From Emydura subglobosa (taxonomy: Eukaryota > Chordata > Testudines > Chelidae): a stretch of 64,000 bases of DNA. The DNA lies in NCBI GenBank assembly GCA_007922225.1, contig ML680098.1, positions 3,100,001 to 3,164,000 of the forward strand, read 5' to 3'. Under the pieces are notes generated by a model, which was not told where the DNA came from, did no database searches, and was given only the letters and a program-made list of their open reading frames with translations. The position numbers were made by a program, and so were the translations under genes. How positions within the stretch are numbered: position 1 is the first letter of the stretch; every line of letters begins with the position of its first letter. Positions 23,207-34,382 of the stretch are shown here, one piece after another.

Positions 23207-24163
23207 ATAGAGCATATAGACAGACATTCTAACTTTTTATGTGGCGACATCTTAATCTGCGGGCACCCCTCCAAAAAACCCAAATATCAGATATATCAGG
23301 TGTATATCTGTGTGTCAGATATGCACATATCCGTAAGGTGGGAGCCTCCTTGGTTCACAGCTACCTATACATAGCTTGTCTTGCCTCTATTTAAAATGCA
23401 TTAAATAGAAGCAAAGGAACAAAAGAGGATTGGATGGCTCATGAGATTAGTAGTGGACTATAGAGCATTTTGCTTTTAGGTCAGAGTTCAGACCTGGCTC
23501 AGCTTGGTAGTAATTGAGTCATTACCATCTCTGGTTGACTGTATGAAACAACCTGGTGAATATGAGTCCCGTTTCTAGTGGGTAAATTGCCAGCTCTGAT
23601 GTGGATATGTCATCAGAGAGGGTGAGAATTGAAAGGGCCTTAAAGGCAGAACTCCTTTAAAGCTTTAGCTGTTTACTGCAGAACAGCAATTAAGCACCCG
23701 AATGGAGATGCTCACACTGCTGTTGCCCATATATCTTCTGTGAAGAAAAATGTGCTTTCAGTCTCCGAAGCTCCTAACTGATACCTTTCCTCATTACCAA
23801 ATTCATTTGAATTTTAAAAATGTAAATGATAAAAATAGGCACAAATCCAAAATATCAAAGACATGGACAATCCTTTAAAAAGCAAACAACAAGCCCTTTA
23901 GCAGGCCTTGATTTAATCACTATTCTGACCTTGCACCATACTCTGGCTTTTGCAACAAATACGTTTTACAAAGAAAAAAAAAGGGCAAAATCTAAGGTAA
24001 AGTGCTCTAATATAACACTGGATTACCCCATCACATCACATAAATGTAAGTGTTACTATGGAAACTATTAGACATCACACATTTTCCCAGTGTAGCACAA
24101 TTGAAGAAATAACTGTGATAAGGAGCTTCGGGCTGTTTGATATTAATCCACATACTCAAGTAT

Positions 24164-24400
24164 GGGCTGGTTCACACTGACCGCGCGATTCGGCGGCAGT
24201 CGATGGGAGTTACGCAAACTATGCAGAGTAGTTTGCATAACTGACGTCGACTGCTCAGCTTCCCTTCTGTGTGCTGTTCACACTGCGCTGTTCCCGTCGA
24301 CTCAGCGCTATGCTACTTGAGGGGGTGGACTTACTCAGTCGACTTCCTGATCGATTGAGTGGGTCTCACTGAATAAGGTCTCACTGAATAAGGATACTTG
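24164..24400. mobile_element. MITE family A copy 1 (CGGCGGCAGTCGATGGGAGT)
   Basis: GGGCTGGTTCACACTGACCG at the left, then ATTCGGCGGCAGTCGATGGG and AGTTTGCATAACT. The same internal blocks occur in 35929-36202 (opposite strand) and 56162-56421. It retains CpG-rich GTCGAC motifs in AT-rich surroundings. The right end carries a short tandem duplication of CTCACTGAATAAGG. Confidence 0.75.
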
Positions 24401-24417
24401 TGGGTTTTGGGTTTTTT

Positions 24418-24476
24418 TGGTAAAGTGCTTTGAAATGTATGTCTGAAAAGCATTATATAAAAGCTAGCATTGCATT
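24418..24476 (+). repeat. SINE tail fragment
   Basis: AAAGTGCTTTGAAATGTATG TCTGAAAAGCATTATATAAA matches the CORE-type SINE 3' end (AAAGCGCTTTGAGATC... ATATAAA). Confidence 0.6.
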
Positions 24477-24526
24477 TATTGCCTATAAAGGGGAATCTTT
24501 CTTCAGGCTTTTATGTCATTTAAGAG

Positions 24527-24548
24527 AGTGTGTGTGTGTGTGTGTGTA
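24527..24548 (+). repeat. (TG)n microsatellite
   Basis: About eleven TG units. Confidence 0.9.
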
Positions 24549-24840
24549 ATGGCATAAAATAATAGCTGACCTAAATCATACTTTGTCAAGTATATAGTAT
24601 TCATGGAAAAGTTGGGATTTGTATGCAGAACTGAATATAAAATACATGGACAAACAATATGATCCCACTATTAATATATAATAAGATAAGCACATATATA
24701 ATACCAGGTCATAATGCCACTGAGGAGCTATGGTAAAATCATAAATCACAAGTGTGGAGCTTGAAGGGCTTGTCACTAAAACCATCAAATAAAATTCCAC
24801 CGTGTTCCTTCTCTGTGCATAAATAAACCAAATAATACAT

Positions 24841-26436
24841 ATGTAAGTTTAGAATATGTCTTTTGTCCAAGAAATTGGTGGCTAAATATTTCTTTCTTTT
24901 TTTTTCTGTGCACTTTGCCTTCTTACACTCTATTCACCATGCATGAAATACTTTTAATATTTAGATAACTCTTTGGTCTCCTTTTTGTTAAACTCAAAGG
25001 GAGACGTGTTCAGAGTTTGCTGTTGATAAGTTAAGAGCAACCACAGCATCAGTGATGCTGTAATTAATTTCTATATATATAATAATTCTCTATATAGGGA
25101 AATACAGTTGTATTTCAGAACTCTCTAATAACTATTTGTAAATGGTGGCCATTGTATTGCAAATAAAATGTTTGAGAGTATAGTGTTTTTCTTAAACGTC
25201 TTAATATTGTGGTTTTTTTAATGAAGAGCTTGTTGATTACTTTATTTTTGTGAATTTGCATAGGTGTTCTATTGGGGCATAAATGACTGAACTAATTTAC
25301 CAGTGGCTGGAGAGTTGGCTTATTTGGACTATATGGGCCATGATGGATAGAAGTTGTTATCAGTTACCAAGGTGAATCCATTGACCACAAAAGATTGAAG
25401 TCACTTGTATTACAAAGCCTATTTGCTAATCAGTAAATATAGGCTTCTGTTGGTTTGTGGCGTTGTGGTGTTAGAGTTTTGGATTATGATTCTTTCTCAT
25501 TTATATAATACCATATAAGTCATATAAACTACTTATGTTAAGGGGAGGGGGAATGTGAGTAAGTATCTGGCCCTTAGATTATATGTGATACAAACACTTC
25601 CTCCATCCTTTGACTAAATGATGATTTCCTGCACTTCCTTAAGTTTCGTCACTTTTGTGTAAATGAATATTTTTAATATTCTGTTAGATTATACAGTTGC
25701 ACTACATTGTTGTTATCATATGGGGCAGCCTTTAATTTCAGATTCTGGTTTCTCTCTATTCCATGTACATGTATATCTGTCAGTGTGCCAGTTTGTATCA
25801 ACAACAGAAACAATAGACTGCTATTACTCTTAGATTATTTTCACATCATTTGAGTTTCCTTGCTATAATAGATATTTGTTTTTGTTTTGTTTGATTTCAT
25901 CTTACATTTATAGGGCTATGGGCCACACTTATTCTTCTGTAATTTTGAGACAGGTGTGAATTGTATGTCCAAGAAGCGAAATACTCCAGTAGGAATACAG
26001 TCTGGCTTTAAAAAAAAAAAAAAGCCATGTCTAGTTTTGGTGCCTGTTATATTGACCAGCTTTTGGGCTCTGAAGGGGTCATTGGCTGATCCTCTACTCC
26101 TAAATCAGATAAAACTCCTGTTGACTTCAGGTGAAGTATGCTAGTGATGAATTTAGTCCAATGTGCCTAAAATATGCAAAATACTCAAAATGAATGAACG
26201 CCCCCCAACAGTTAAACCTCTTCTAAAAAATTTGTGTAGTGTGCAAGATACTTAAACATTCCTCTGGGAAAAGTCACTTCATGTGTTAATTTATAATAAG
26301 GCAAAATCCTCTCCCCCTAAATTGTGCAAGTAATGGCATTGGTTTTGTATAAGTAAAGGGAATAGGATTTTTACCCTATGTCTTACTGTTCTGAAAGATC
26401 ACAAAGAACTTTACAAACTCTATATACAGAAATCAC
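24841..26436. other. Intron 1, repeat-poor, no gene
   Basis: AT-rich without recognisable repeat families except homopolymer runs. 26100-26160 and 26290-26330 may hold small fragments of GAAGTCA-type repeats. Confidence 0.5.
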
Positions 26437-26439
26437 TTA

Positions 26440-26554
26440 GGACCAGATTTTTAAAGGGATTTAGATTCCTAAAGAATCAGCTAGGTGCCTGGTTGGATTT
26501 TCAAAAGCCCCATCTATATCTTTAGGTGCCTAAATACTTTTACAAATCTGACCC
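26440..26554. mobile_element. 115-bp MITE with TTA duplication
   Basis: The left end GGACCAGATTTTTAAAGG and the right end (reverse complement GGGTCAGATTTGTAAAAG) are TIRs. TTA stands directly on both sides (26437-26439 and 26555-26557), as for PIF/Harbinger elements. The centre contains inverted TAGGTGCCT motifs. Confidence 0.8.
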
Positions 26555-26906
26555 TTAGTGCATTGCTGGAATGCATCCCTTTCTAGGATGAAAGACGTTC
26601 ACAACTTTCCATTCTTAATAATACTACCCAACTGTTTAAAAGGCCTGATCTATGTGGTACTTAAGTATTTCCTGGGAATAGAAGGTGTTGAACACCTCAC
26701 AGGAGTTGTTCAGCAGCGTTTAAGATTTGGCACCAAGGCAGGAAATGAAGAAGAATGGAACACTTAATCTCCTGAAGTTTTAATTAGTAATAGTTGTAGC
26801 AATATTATACTTCGCACTAGTATCATAGCACTCTTATGTTAATTCTATTGTTAAAGTAATTGTGCATCACATAGCACGTGCTATTTTTGATGATACAGGG
26901 CACTTA

Positions 26907-27132
26907 GGCCAAGACTTTCAAAAATAGATGCTTAAAATTAGGCTCTTAAGTTCACATTTAGTCACCTAAATAAGTGGTCTGATTTTCAAAAGTGATGAGT
27001 ACTCAGCAGCTTCATTTGATTTCAGTGGGAGGTGCTGGGTACTCAGCATTCTGAAAATTTGGTTGCTTATTTAGGTGCTTAACTATGAATTTAAGAACTG
27101 AAGTTTAGGCACCTTCTTTGAAAATGTTGACC
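26907..27132. mobile_element. 226-bp MITE with TTA duplication
   Basis: GGCCAAGACTTTCAAA at the left pairs with GGTCAACATTTTCAAA (reverse complement of the right end), and TTA flanks both ends (26904-26906 and 27133-27135). It is palindromic throughout, with a centre near ATTTCAGTGGGAGGTGCTGG. Related in design to the 26440 element. Confidence 0.8.
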
Positions 27133-27189
27133 TTACAGTTGTTCTTTGGACTTATGCATAAATTCAACATCCTTGCCATGGCATGCACA

Positions 27190-27230
27190 GTGTACACGCA
27201 CACGCACACACACACACACACACACACAGA
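27190..27230 (+). repeat. (CA)n microsatellite
   Basis: Interrupted at the start (CACACG), then about 15 CA units. Confidence 0.9.
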
Positions 27231-27399
27231 GGAGCGTGTGTACCTCAATGTGCTGTTAGCTTATGTACACTTTTACAAATGCTTCAAGGCAATAACATCT
27301 GTTACATTAATCTGCAGCACTTGTACACATCTATCCCTAAGTTTCTTTCGGCCTAAGAGGCTGAGGTATGGCTCCCATACAAACAAGGGTTTTGTTTAA

Positions 27400-28264
27400 C
27401 GTCATTTGTTTTTCAAGTAATTTTAATAGTGCATTAAGTAAGGAACAATGAATTTGTCTGGTATTTTTTGATACTCTCAATTTTCTTTAATTTGTAGGGA
27501 TTATTCAGAACAGAATATGACATGAATGGCTACACTTATTTCCTTTTTTGTTAATCATCCACAGCTGTTTTGCATGTGTTGTTTTTTCCATATTTCCTTT
27601 AAAGAAAAGTAATGGCTTAAATATAGAAGACCTAACTTCAGCCACTATGCCAGAAATAAAGAGATTTTGTACAAAACTAGAACATGTCTCTGGAACTGAA
27701 TGTATAAAATGCAGGCAGAAACAAAGACACTTCACCATTAATATATGATAGGATAAAAGACCGATGTTAAACCATTGAGGAATTCTGGTAACATTCTAAA
27801 CCTCAAAATTGGAACTTGAGTGGCAAAACCATGAGAATTTCATGGGTGTGCACATTTATTATTATTTTTATATACACGAAAGTAAAAAGTTTGATTTTGA
27901 AATGCTAACATTCATTTTTGAAACAGGTCAAGGGTACTGCAAAAAGGTGGCAGAGTCTAACATAGTGGGTATAGGAATGCAGGACACATGTTCAATCATC
28001 ACAGCTCAGGTGCTAAAACCTTTCATCAAGATTCGAGGTGATTATTGCTAAGTCATGTTGACAGATGGGACACATTTTCTCCAATCAGTACATAAAGTGA
28101 TGGGAGTGTCCCTTTCATCCAACTGGAATTTGTGCAGAGAGGTGGGTTAGGGAAACAGGCAATATTTAAAAACTGCTTCCTAATTCATCCAGTATGTAAA
28201 GAGCTCTGGTGTGAGATGCTGGGTGAAAGAATCAACATGCTTGACAAGAAAGAAATAAAATGCT
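27400..28264. other. Intron 1, no feature recognised
   Basis: No recognisable repeat or coding content. An 80-codon ORF at 27809-28051 shows no family features. Confidence 0.5.
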
Positions 28265-28266
28265 AT

Positions 28267-28342
28267 AGGGTCTCCTCCAAAATCCACTGAAGCCAATGGA
28301 AAGATTCCCATTTATTTTGATGGGCTTTGGATCAGATCCACC
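28267..28342. repeat. Short palindromic dispersed element
   Basis: CCACTGAAGCCAATGGAAAG and CCCATTTATTTTGATGGGCT are inverted halves. Same family as 7710-7785. Confidence 0.55.
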
Positions 28343-28844
28343 ATCATTAAAAACCTTGGCCCTAGAGTTTTTGTTTTCAAACACTTACTATTCATAGTTT
28401 CATTAGCCCATAGTTTCTTTTAACCATCAGTGGTTGAACTGAGAACTGGAAAGAAAAACGTTTAGTTTTTAGATTGTTTGAACTTCTTTTTACAAAAGGC
28501 ATTTTGAATTGATTTTTTCCAGGGTTGTGATTTTTTTATTTTATTTTTATTTTTATTTTTTACCAAAACATTTTGGCGAATTTGACTTGAATTAATTAAA
28601 TGTTATGGGTGACCTGAATCGAAAATTTTTTTTTCAGTTGAATAAAAGGTTCAGCCAAAAAATTTCTAATAGAGTCTTAATTAAATTATATTTTGAATTG
28701 AATGTTTTTTCTGTCATGGAATTGTTTTCCCTTACTGACTTTAACTATTAAATAGTACTGCTCTTGGCCAATAAATGTCTGCTGCGTTCCACCTCTGAGC
28801 TCAATACTTTTCAGTGGCATATCGTGAATGTAGTTTTTGTATTT

Positions 28845-28885
28845 GTCTATAAAGCACTTTTGGATCTTCTGGGCATTTAGGCATT
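28845..28885 (+). repeat. SINE tail fragment
   Basis: TATAAAGCACTTTTGGATCT followed by GCATTATATG resembles the SINE 3' end. Confidence 0.4.
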
Positions 28886-29439
28886 ATATGTATTGTGTGA
28901 CTGTCATAGAAAAAGACAATGGCTGTGTCATTTATAATTGGTGGAGATACTCATTCCAGGTGACTTGAAAGCTGATGATCTGAGTGCCCTAAGAGCTGAG
29001 GGAAATTACTACATTTACTTCTGAAGAAGCTCAAATAAAATCCTTATGCCTTAAAAGAATGATAGCAATCTTTCAGTCAATAGCATAAGGATGTTATACT
29101 AAGTGCTTGTTTGCATGCAAACAATTTTAATTTAAACTGGTGCAAATTCCTGTGTGGACACTCTTGTTTTGGTTTAAGAGTGGCTTATTTTGGTTTATCC
29201 TAAACTTAAATGATTTAAGCAAAATTGAAATAAGCCTGGGTTAAATTGAAATAAGTGTCCAAACATCCTTTTGTACTAGTTTAATAAAATAGCCTTAAAA
29301 TCACAATTTAAGTTAACTCAGTGCAACTTTCTGTATACAAGTGCCAAGGATACAATATCTATTGTCAATACATGCTTTAAAAATCAAGGTTGGGTCATGT
29401 GCTCCTATGCCACTTTGGACAATTTTGGGCTACTTTTTG

Positions 29440-29605
29440 ACTGCCAGAAGCTGGGACTGAATGACAGAAGATGGATCACTCAATAATTGCCTCTTCTGTT
29501 CATTCCCACAGAAACATCTGGCACAGGCCACTACTGGAAGATAGGATGCTGGACTAGGTGGACCATCAGTCTCACCCAATATGGCTGTTTTTATGGAAAA
29601 TTGCA
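29440..29605 (+). mobile_element. CR1 LINE 3' end, degenerate
   Basis: ACATCTGGCACAGGCCACTA, then GGATGCTGGACTAGGTGGAC and CCAATATGGCTGTTTTTATG, a typical CR1 3' terminus. 5'-truncated. Confidence 0.85.
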
Positions 29606-29852
29606 TGGCAAATCCATTGTTTTTTGTTGTTTGCCTCCACATATTGTATATACTAAACATAAGAATATAGGGGTTGCTACTGTTAACTAATATGTTTAAT
29701 ATACTCACCCAGTTATGTTATGTGTCTATTATCATATTTGTTTACTCATGCATAGATGTCATATTTCTCATTTGTACAGCAGCTAACTGCTAGAGATTGT
29801 GCTATGAACACTCACTCTGGCATGTACACTCACTCATGTTTCTTCTGTCCTA

Positions 29853-29975
29853 CAGTATTGCCAGCCTCAGATATTGAAAAATCATGAGTCAGGCCTCAAA
29901 AATCATTATATGAGCATAAAAATAATGTAATATGGATTCTTTTTATTTGTCTTCTTATTTTTGAGTCTTGGTAGG
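29853..29975. mobile_element. CAGTRTTGCCA MITE, left part
   Basis: Begins CAGTATTGCCAG directly after GTCCTA (29847-29852). The element resumes after the nested LTR and ends GGCAACACTG at 31168, followed by a second GTCCTA (31169-31174). Inside are ATCATGAGTC motifs shared with the copy at 41548. The CAG-starting TIR hints at hAT, but the flush duplication seen is 6 bp. Confidence 0.8.
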
Positions 29976-30994
29976 TGGGATCCATCTGTACGTAGGGTAG
30001 CCCACCTGAAAATGCTCAGGTCAGGACAGGCTGCAAAAGAAGAGCAGACTCTACCAAACTGGTGGCTAATATTGCAGTTAGATTCCCCAACCACTCACAA
30101 AGAGTGCTCCTGATTTCCCACATTGGTTATCAAGAAGCTACCACAAGAAATACACAGCCCCCTTTATTGCATTTCAGTCTCTGGCTCCCAAAGAGCAGGT
30201 GAGTCCAGAAAAGAGATAAGTTATTTAAACTCTAATCTCTTTACCAAAATGTTCTCTTGATCCTCAAAGGGTCAGCTATATTGCTAGATAAATATGAGTT
30301 TGGATCTTATTCAAAATGCCACGCTGCCAGCCAGTCCTTTAGTAACTAAAACTAAAGGTTTATTAAAACAAGAAAGAAACAAACAAGAAGAGAGAAGTTA
30401 AATGGTCAGAGCAATCAGATACATACAAATGACTTCAAAGTCCATATGTATCAGATTCTCAGCAGAATTGTGGAGTTTGTAGATTGGTCTCAGTCCTTTG
30501 TTTCACAGCTTCAGCTGTAGATGAGTTGATCCCATGATAGGAAGTAGGAATGAAGACAGGATGGGGATGGCGAAGCTGCGTTTTATAGTCTCTGGTCTGC
30601 CATCAAACACAAGCTCACAGCACGTGGGCAGGGAAAAGCACTTGCAGTTCCTCTGACCACAGACATGTCCTGATGACTCATAGGTGCAGTCCTGGCTTCG
30701 TTCTCTCCCTGGGCTTATTGTAAAGGTAATAATCCTCAATGAGTGATCAGTGCTGACACTAATCTGCCTGGGGGTGTAACCTAGTAGCACAGCACAAATG
30801 TTTGGATACAGATATATTTCATACATCTATAATTTACAGTACAAAGATGACACATACATATAAACAATATCATACTTAGCAAATTACTTTCCAATGATAC
30901 CTGACATGGCATATCTTGCAAGAATCATTGCCATTTTGTCATACTGGTATTAATAACATTATAAACAGTTACTCCTATTCCAGACAGAGTCACA
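29976..30994. mobile_element. LTR-like insertion (~1.0 kb) nested in a MITE
   Basis: The stretch interrupts the CAGTRTTGCCA element and is flanked by TAGG on both sides (29972-29975 and 30996-30999). It begins TGGGATCC and ends GAGTCACA. It has no gag, pol or env coding, a TATA-like AT-rich centre with A-rich stretch at 30350-30410, and a size that fits a solitary LTR of an old endogenous retrovirus. The family is not identified and the orientation is uncertain. Confidence 0.6.
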
Positions 30995-30995
30995 A

Positions 30996-31168
30996 TAGGT
31001 ACATTAATTCACATTTTAAAATTTTTCTCCACCACCATAAGAGCTAAAAACTTATTTTTGTTTTTGAATGAAAGTGGAGAATCTCATATAATCACATGAC
31101 TCCAGATGCTTGGGTTTATGAAACATCAAATATCATGAGACTTGCAATTATGAATATTGGCAACACTG
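30996..31168. mobile_element. CAGTRTTGCCA MITE, right part
   Basis: Continues from 29975: ATCACATGACTCCAGATGCT, CATGAGACTTGCAATTATGA and the right TIR TTGGCAACACTG. Confidence 0.8.
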
Positions 31169-31507
31169 GTCCTACACCATTCTGCGTTCCTTATTTGGTG
31201 GATTTTACTGCTATGCCGAGGGACATCACAAAGTCTATGTATCACTTAAGTCCCACTTAAGTCTTCAAAATAGGATATAAGAAGTGTGCATAGGTGCTGT
31301 GTGCCTCCATTGCACAAAGGTGAATTTGACTCTAAAATACACTATCAGGATCTTTAAAATATTGCTATAAAAGAGGCCTGACATGTTCATTCCCTTCATA
31401 CACAAAGCACTCATTGAATTCAAAGCTGGCCTTGATGGTCTTCACAGCATGCAGCTACATCCCAACCTGTTTTTGGGTGGTCTAGAAATACAAAGAGAAT
31501 CTAGAGA

Positions 31508-31618
31508 TACAAAGTGGGTAAGGGTAATGTTTTTTACTGGACCAACTTCTGTTGGTGAGAGAGTGAAGTTTTTGAGCTTCCACAAAGCTCCTCTTCAGGT
31601 CTGGGAAATGTACTCAGA
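31508..31618. repeat. Dispersed repeat (GGACCAACTTCTGTTGGTGA), left part
   Basis: TTTTTTACTGGACCAACTTC, CTCCTCTTCAGGTCTGGGAA and GTACTCAGA belong to a common turtle-type repeat of unknown class. It continues after a nested MITE at 31898. Confidence 0.65.
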
Positions 31619-31897
31619 CCCTATGTCTACACAGCAATTAGACATCTGTATCTGGCCCGTGCCAGCTGACTCAGGCTGACAGAACTAGAGTTTAGGGACT
31701 GTTTAAGTGTGGTGTAGTCATTCAGGCTCCAGCTGCACCCTGAGTTCTGGGACCTTTCATGGTCCCAGAGCTCAGGCTCCAGCAAGACCCCTAACGCTTA
31801 CACCACAGTTAAACAGCCTCTTAGCCCTAGTTCTGCAAGCCCAAATCAGTTGACACGGGGGCCAGCCACTGGTTTTTATTGCAGTACAGATGTATCC
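31619..31897. mobile_element. 279-bp MITE with AGA duplication, nested
   Basis: The left end CCCTATGTCTACACAGCAAT pairs with the right end (reverse complement GGATACATCTGTACTGCAAT). AGA is duplicated at 31616-31618 and 31898-31900. The inside is a long imperfect palindrome (GGACCTTTCATGGTCCCAGA at the centre). Another 3-bp-duplication GTCTACAC-type element. Confidence 0.8.
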
Positions 31898-32090
31898 AGA
31901 GTGTCGCAGCAAAATACAAGGTGGAACAGAATCAATTGTTTAGCTTAAGCAGTTAACACATATTTCAAGGGACCATTCCAGGTGAAATGGCCAGCTAACA
32001 CCTCTTGCAGTTATGAGGGTGGGAGATGGGTATAACAGATTGTTCATAATACGCCACAACTCCATAGTGTCTCTATTAAGGACATGATTT
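31898..32090. repeat. Dispersed repeat, right part
   Basis: GTGTCGCAGCAAAATACAAG, then AAGCAGTTAACACATATTTC and AACACCTCTTGCAGTTATGA continue the repeat begun at 31508. Confidence 0.6.
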
Positions 32091-32199
32091 TTAGTGTCTA
32101 GCAAATTCATGAATATAAGCTCCTAGGCTCGTCTTTTGAAAGGTGTGCAGAGAATCAAAGCATTATATAATATTAGTTGGATCATAGTCTTGCTTAAAG

Positions 32200-32337
32200 G
32201 CCTCAACTGAGATATGGGGCCCTATTGTGCTAGGCACAGTATATATATACCTAATGAGAGGCATTTTACAATCCTAAGTCAATAATAAGGACAAAAGGTG
32301 GGAGGGGAAAATGAGAGACAGAAGTGAAGTGACTTGC
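32200..32337 (-). repeat. CORE-type SINE, left part (antisense)
   Basis: GGGGCCCTATTGTGCTAGGC, GGACAAAAGGTGGGAGGGGA and GTGAAGTGACTTGC, broken by an LTR-like insertion. Continues at 33380. Confidence 0.8.
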
Positions 32338-33379
32338 TGTGACACTTTACTGGGGATAACCAATGTGTCTGGGATGAATTGCTACTACCTGCTATAGCAT
32401 CAGGGAGTCTTGTCTGTGCCCACCGGTAGGAGTTCTCCTAAAACTACCAGCTGCTGGCAACACAAGTGCTCTACTCCGGGCTACCGCGAGCCTTACTCTT
32501 TCCCTGTGTGGGCTAGCAATTTACGCACCCCATTTTGTTACTCTCAAGTGCCAAGTCCCTTATCTTCTTGACACTTGCAGTGTACACCAATCCACTGCCT
32601 CCATGGAAGCAGTGCACCCCGGTTTACTGGCTTCAACTCAGTTCAACACCCTCCTAAGCAGAAGGCACTTAGCTGTTTCTATAGTAAAACCAGATTGAAG
32701 TATATTTAACAAACTTGAGTTAAAGAATCAAATAAAAGCAAGTAAAAGGATTTGGAAACACAGTTTCTCTATAGCTTATATTTATGTTAATAAATAATAA
32801 CATGTTACTTTCCTGTCTAATAAAGGATTTCTCTCAGGGCTTGTCCAGCCCAGAGATCTGGGATCAACTTTTCATGAGACACTCTCATTAGTAGAGTATC
32901 TCCTCCATAACTGGTAACATTTTGTGCCCTTTCTTCTTCTCTTACACACCCAGACCTTTTGTCTCTTTTCATAACCAGGACATTTCATTAACTTCAGCTC
33001 AGCCCTACAGGTCCTCTGTTCAGCATCTTTTCTTGGGATTCTCTTGTCTTTGAACATGCTTAGGCCTGCACCTGGTCCAGACTATAAACGCAGGGCTGGG
33101 CTGGGTTGAAAGATGTTGATTGTTCTCACTCTTGGTTGAATTACCTGAGATCCCTGCCGCCACAGGTGACCTGCTTCATCTCCAACAGTTTCAGAACATC
33201 ATTTCTACATTTTACATACCTTTTAAAATATTTCCCATACAAACATCTCACAATAGTCATGATGATCAGCTAGTCCATAGCTTTGGGCAGAGACCACACA
33301 GGTGACTCCCTTCCCAGAAGTAGCATGAGGATGAGTGAACACAGATATAATGTATCTGTCTGGGTACCTTTGTGTTATG
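32338..33379. mobile_element. LTR-like insertion (1042 bp) with 5-bp target duplication
   Basis: It splits a SINE exactly and is flanked by CTTGC (32333-32337 and 33380-33384). It begins TGTGACACTTTAC and ends GTGTTATG, imperfectly inverted termini such as an aged TGTGACA...TGTCACA LTR would have. An AT-rich middle with AATAAA at about 32790 and 32820 could hold polyadenylation signals. No viral coding remains. Probably a solitary LTR. Confidence 0.65.
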
Positions 33380-33475
33380 CTTGCCCCAGTCCACACAGCT
33401 GCTTAGTGGCAAAGTCAAGATTAGAGTGCAGGTTACGTCAATCATAGGCTGCTGTAATATCAGCTAGATCCCTCT
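33380..33475 (-). repeat. CORE-type SINE, right part (antisense)
   Basis: CCAGTCCACACAGCTGCTTA GTGGCAAAGTCAAGATTAGAG continues the SINE from 32337. Confidence 0.75.
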
Positions 33476-33659
33476 CTATCGGTAAAGTAGATTATCATCT
33501 TCATTTTACAAAGGGAGATGGGTGTCCAATGATCAGGAAGTAGCTAATGTGTGTAATACTATAAAGTGTTAAAATTCACCAGAATGTGCATCAAAGCTCC
33601 CCTCATTTTCCACCCTGGGTGATTCTTTTCTTTTGACATAAAATGAATCAGCTGAGTTT

Positions 33660-33832
33660 TTATGTCTCAAAGAATTATATCACCAAATCGCCTCAAAATT
33701 CTCAGGACAGCCTTCAGCATGTGGAACAGGAAGTGGTTACAGTGGAGTGACAGATGCTGGCCCATCCAGAAATGCAAACAGTGGCAGCGGTGGAAGTGGA
33801 AGCCATGGGTGGGGGTGGAGGTCAGATTGTGC
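33660..33832 (+). pseudogene. Possible processed-pseudogene fragment, unidentified
   Basis: Reading from about 33670 in one frame gives a Gln/Glu/Val-rich run with SPQNSQDSLQHVEQEVVTVE, a TGA, then QMLAHPEMQTVAAVEVEAMG, four Gly, QIVQVMKN and TAA. The composition looks like the C-terminal region of a transcriptional regulator and unlike its surroundings, but I cannot name the parent. No start, splice sites or poly-A tail are certain. It may be chance. Confidence 0.25.
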
Positions 33833-34382
33833 AAGTAATGAAGAACTAAGCTGCTACTACAGTAACATCACCACCCGCTTGATACCAGCACATGCAATGT
33901 ATGGCAACTAGATACTGCTAATAAACCAAAAAGACCTATAAAAGAAAGATGACAGAACCATAAAAATTCCTCTTTTTTTTGGTGTAAATTCAGTCTTTGG
34001 TTGCTGTAGATTATGAGATTTAATCTATTTACTTACAAGGAGACATGAGCTCATCTGAGTCATCTTTTCATTCATAGGAAGAGATTCTGTGCCACAAAGC
34101 CGTGCATGTTGTACAGTATTTGTTGTCTATGTATGTGAACATTCCTAGGATACGCTTAGATGAGCACTATTTATAGTGAAGGGAGTTCTTGAACAGTCTT
34201 ATATACATACAATGTATCCGCATAAATAGGTCATAACACCATGTAAAAAGTATCTTGTTTTTTCCCCCACTCCTCATTGGTAAAGGTATTTTTTTACTCA
34301 TAGACAAGTAAGCTTCTGTTTTTTTCTATTTGTAGCATCTCTCCAAGGAGGGAGTTGATTCCTGTGTTGTGCTAAAGGTTTG

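Noticed and set aside
27809..28051. Candidate small exon or gene (80 codons)
   Set aside because: No domain, no flanking splice sites that I can pair with KCNMA1 phase 0, and AT-rich composition as in the rest of the intron.
29976..33379. Possible endogenous retrovirus between two LTR-like segments
   Set aside because: The two ~1-kb segments differ in sequence and duplications, each lies inside a different host repeat, and no gag, pol or env sequence is found between them.
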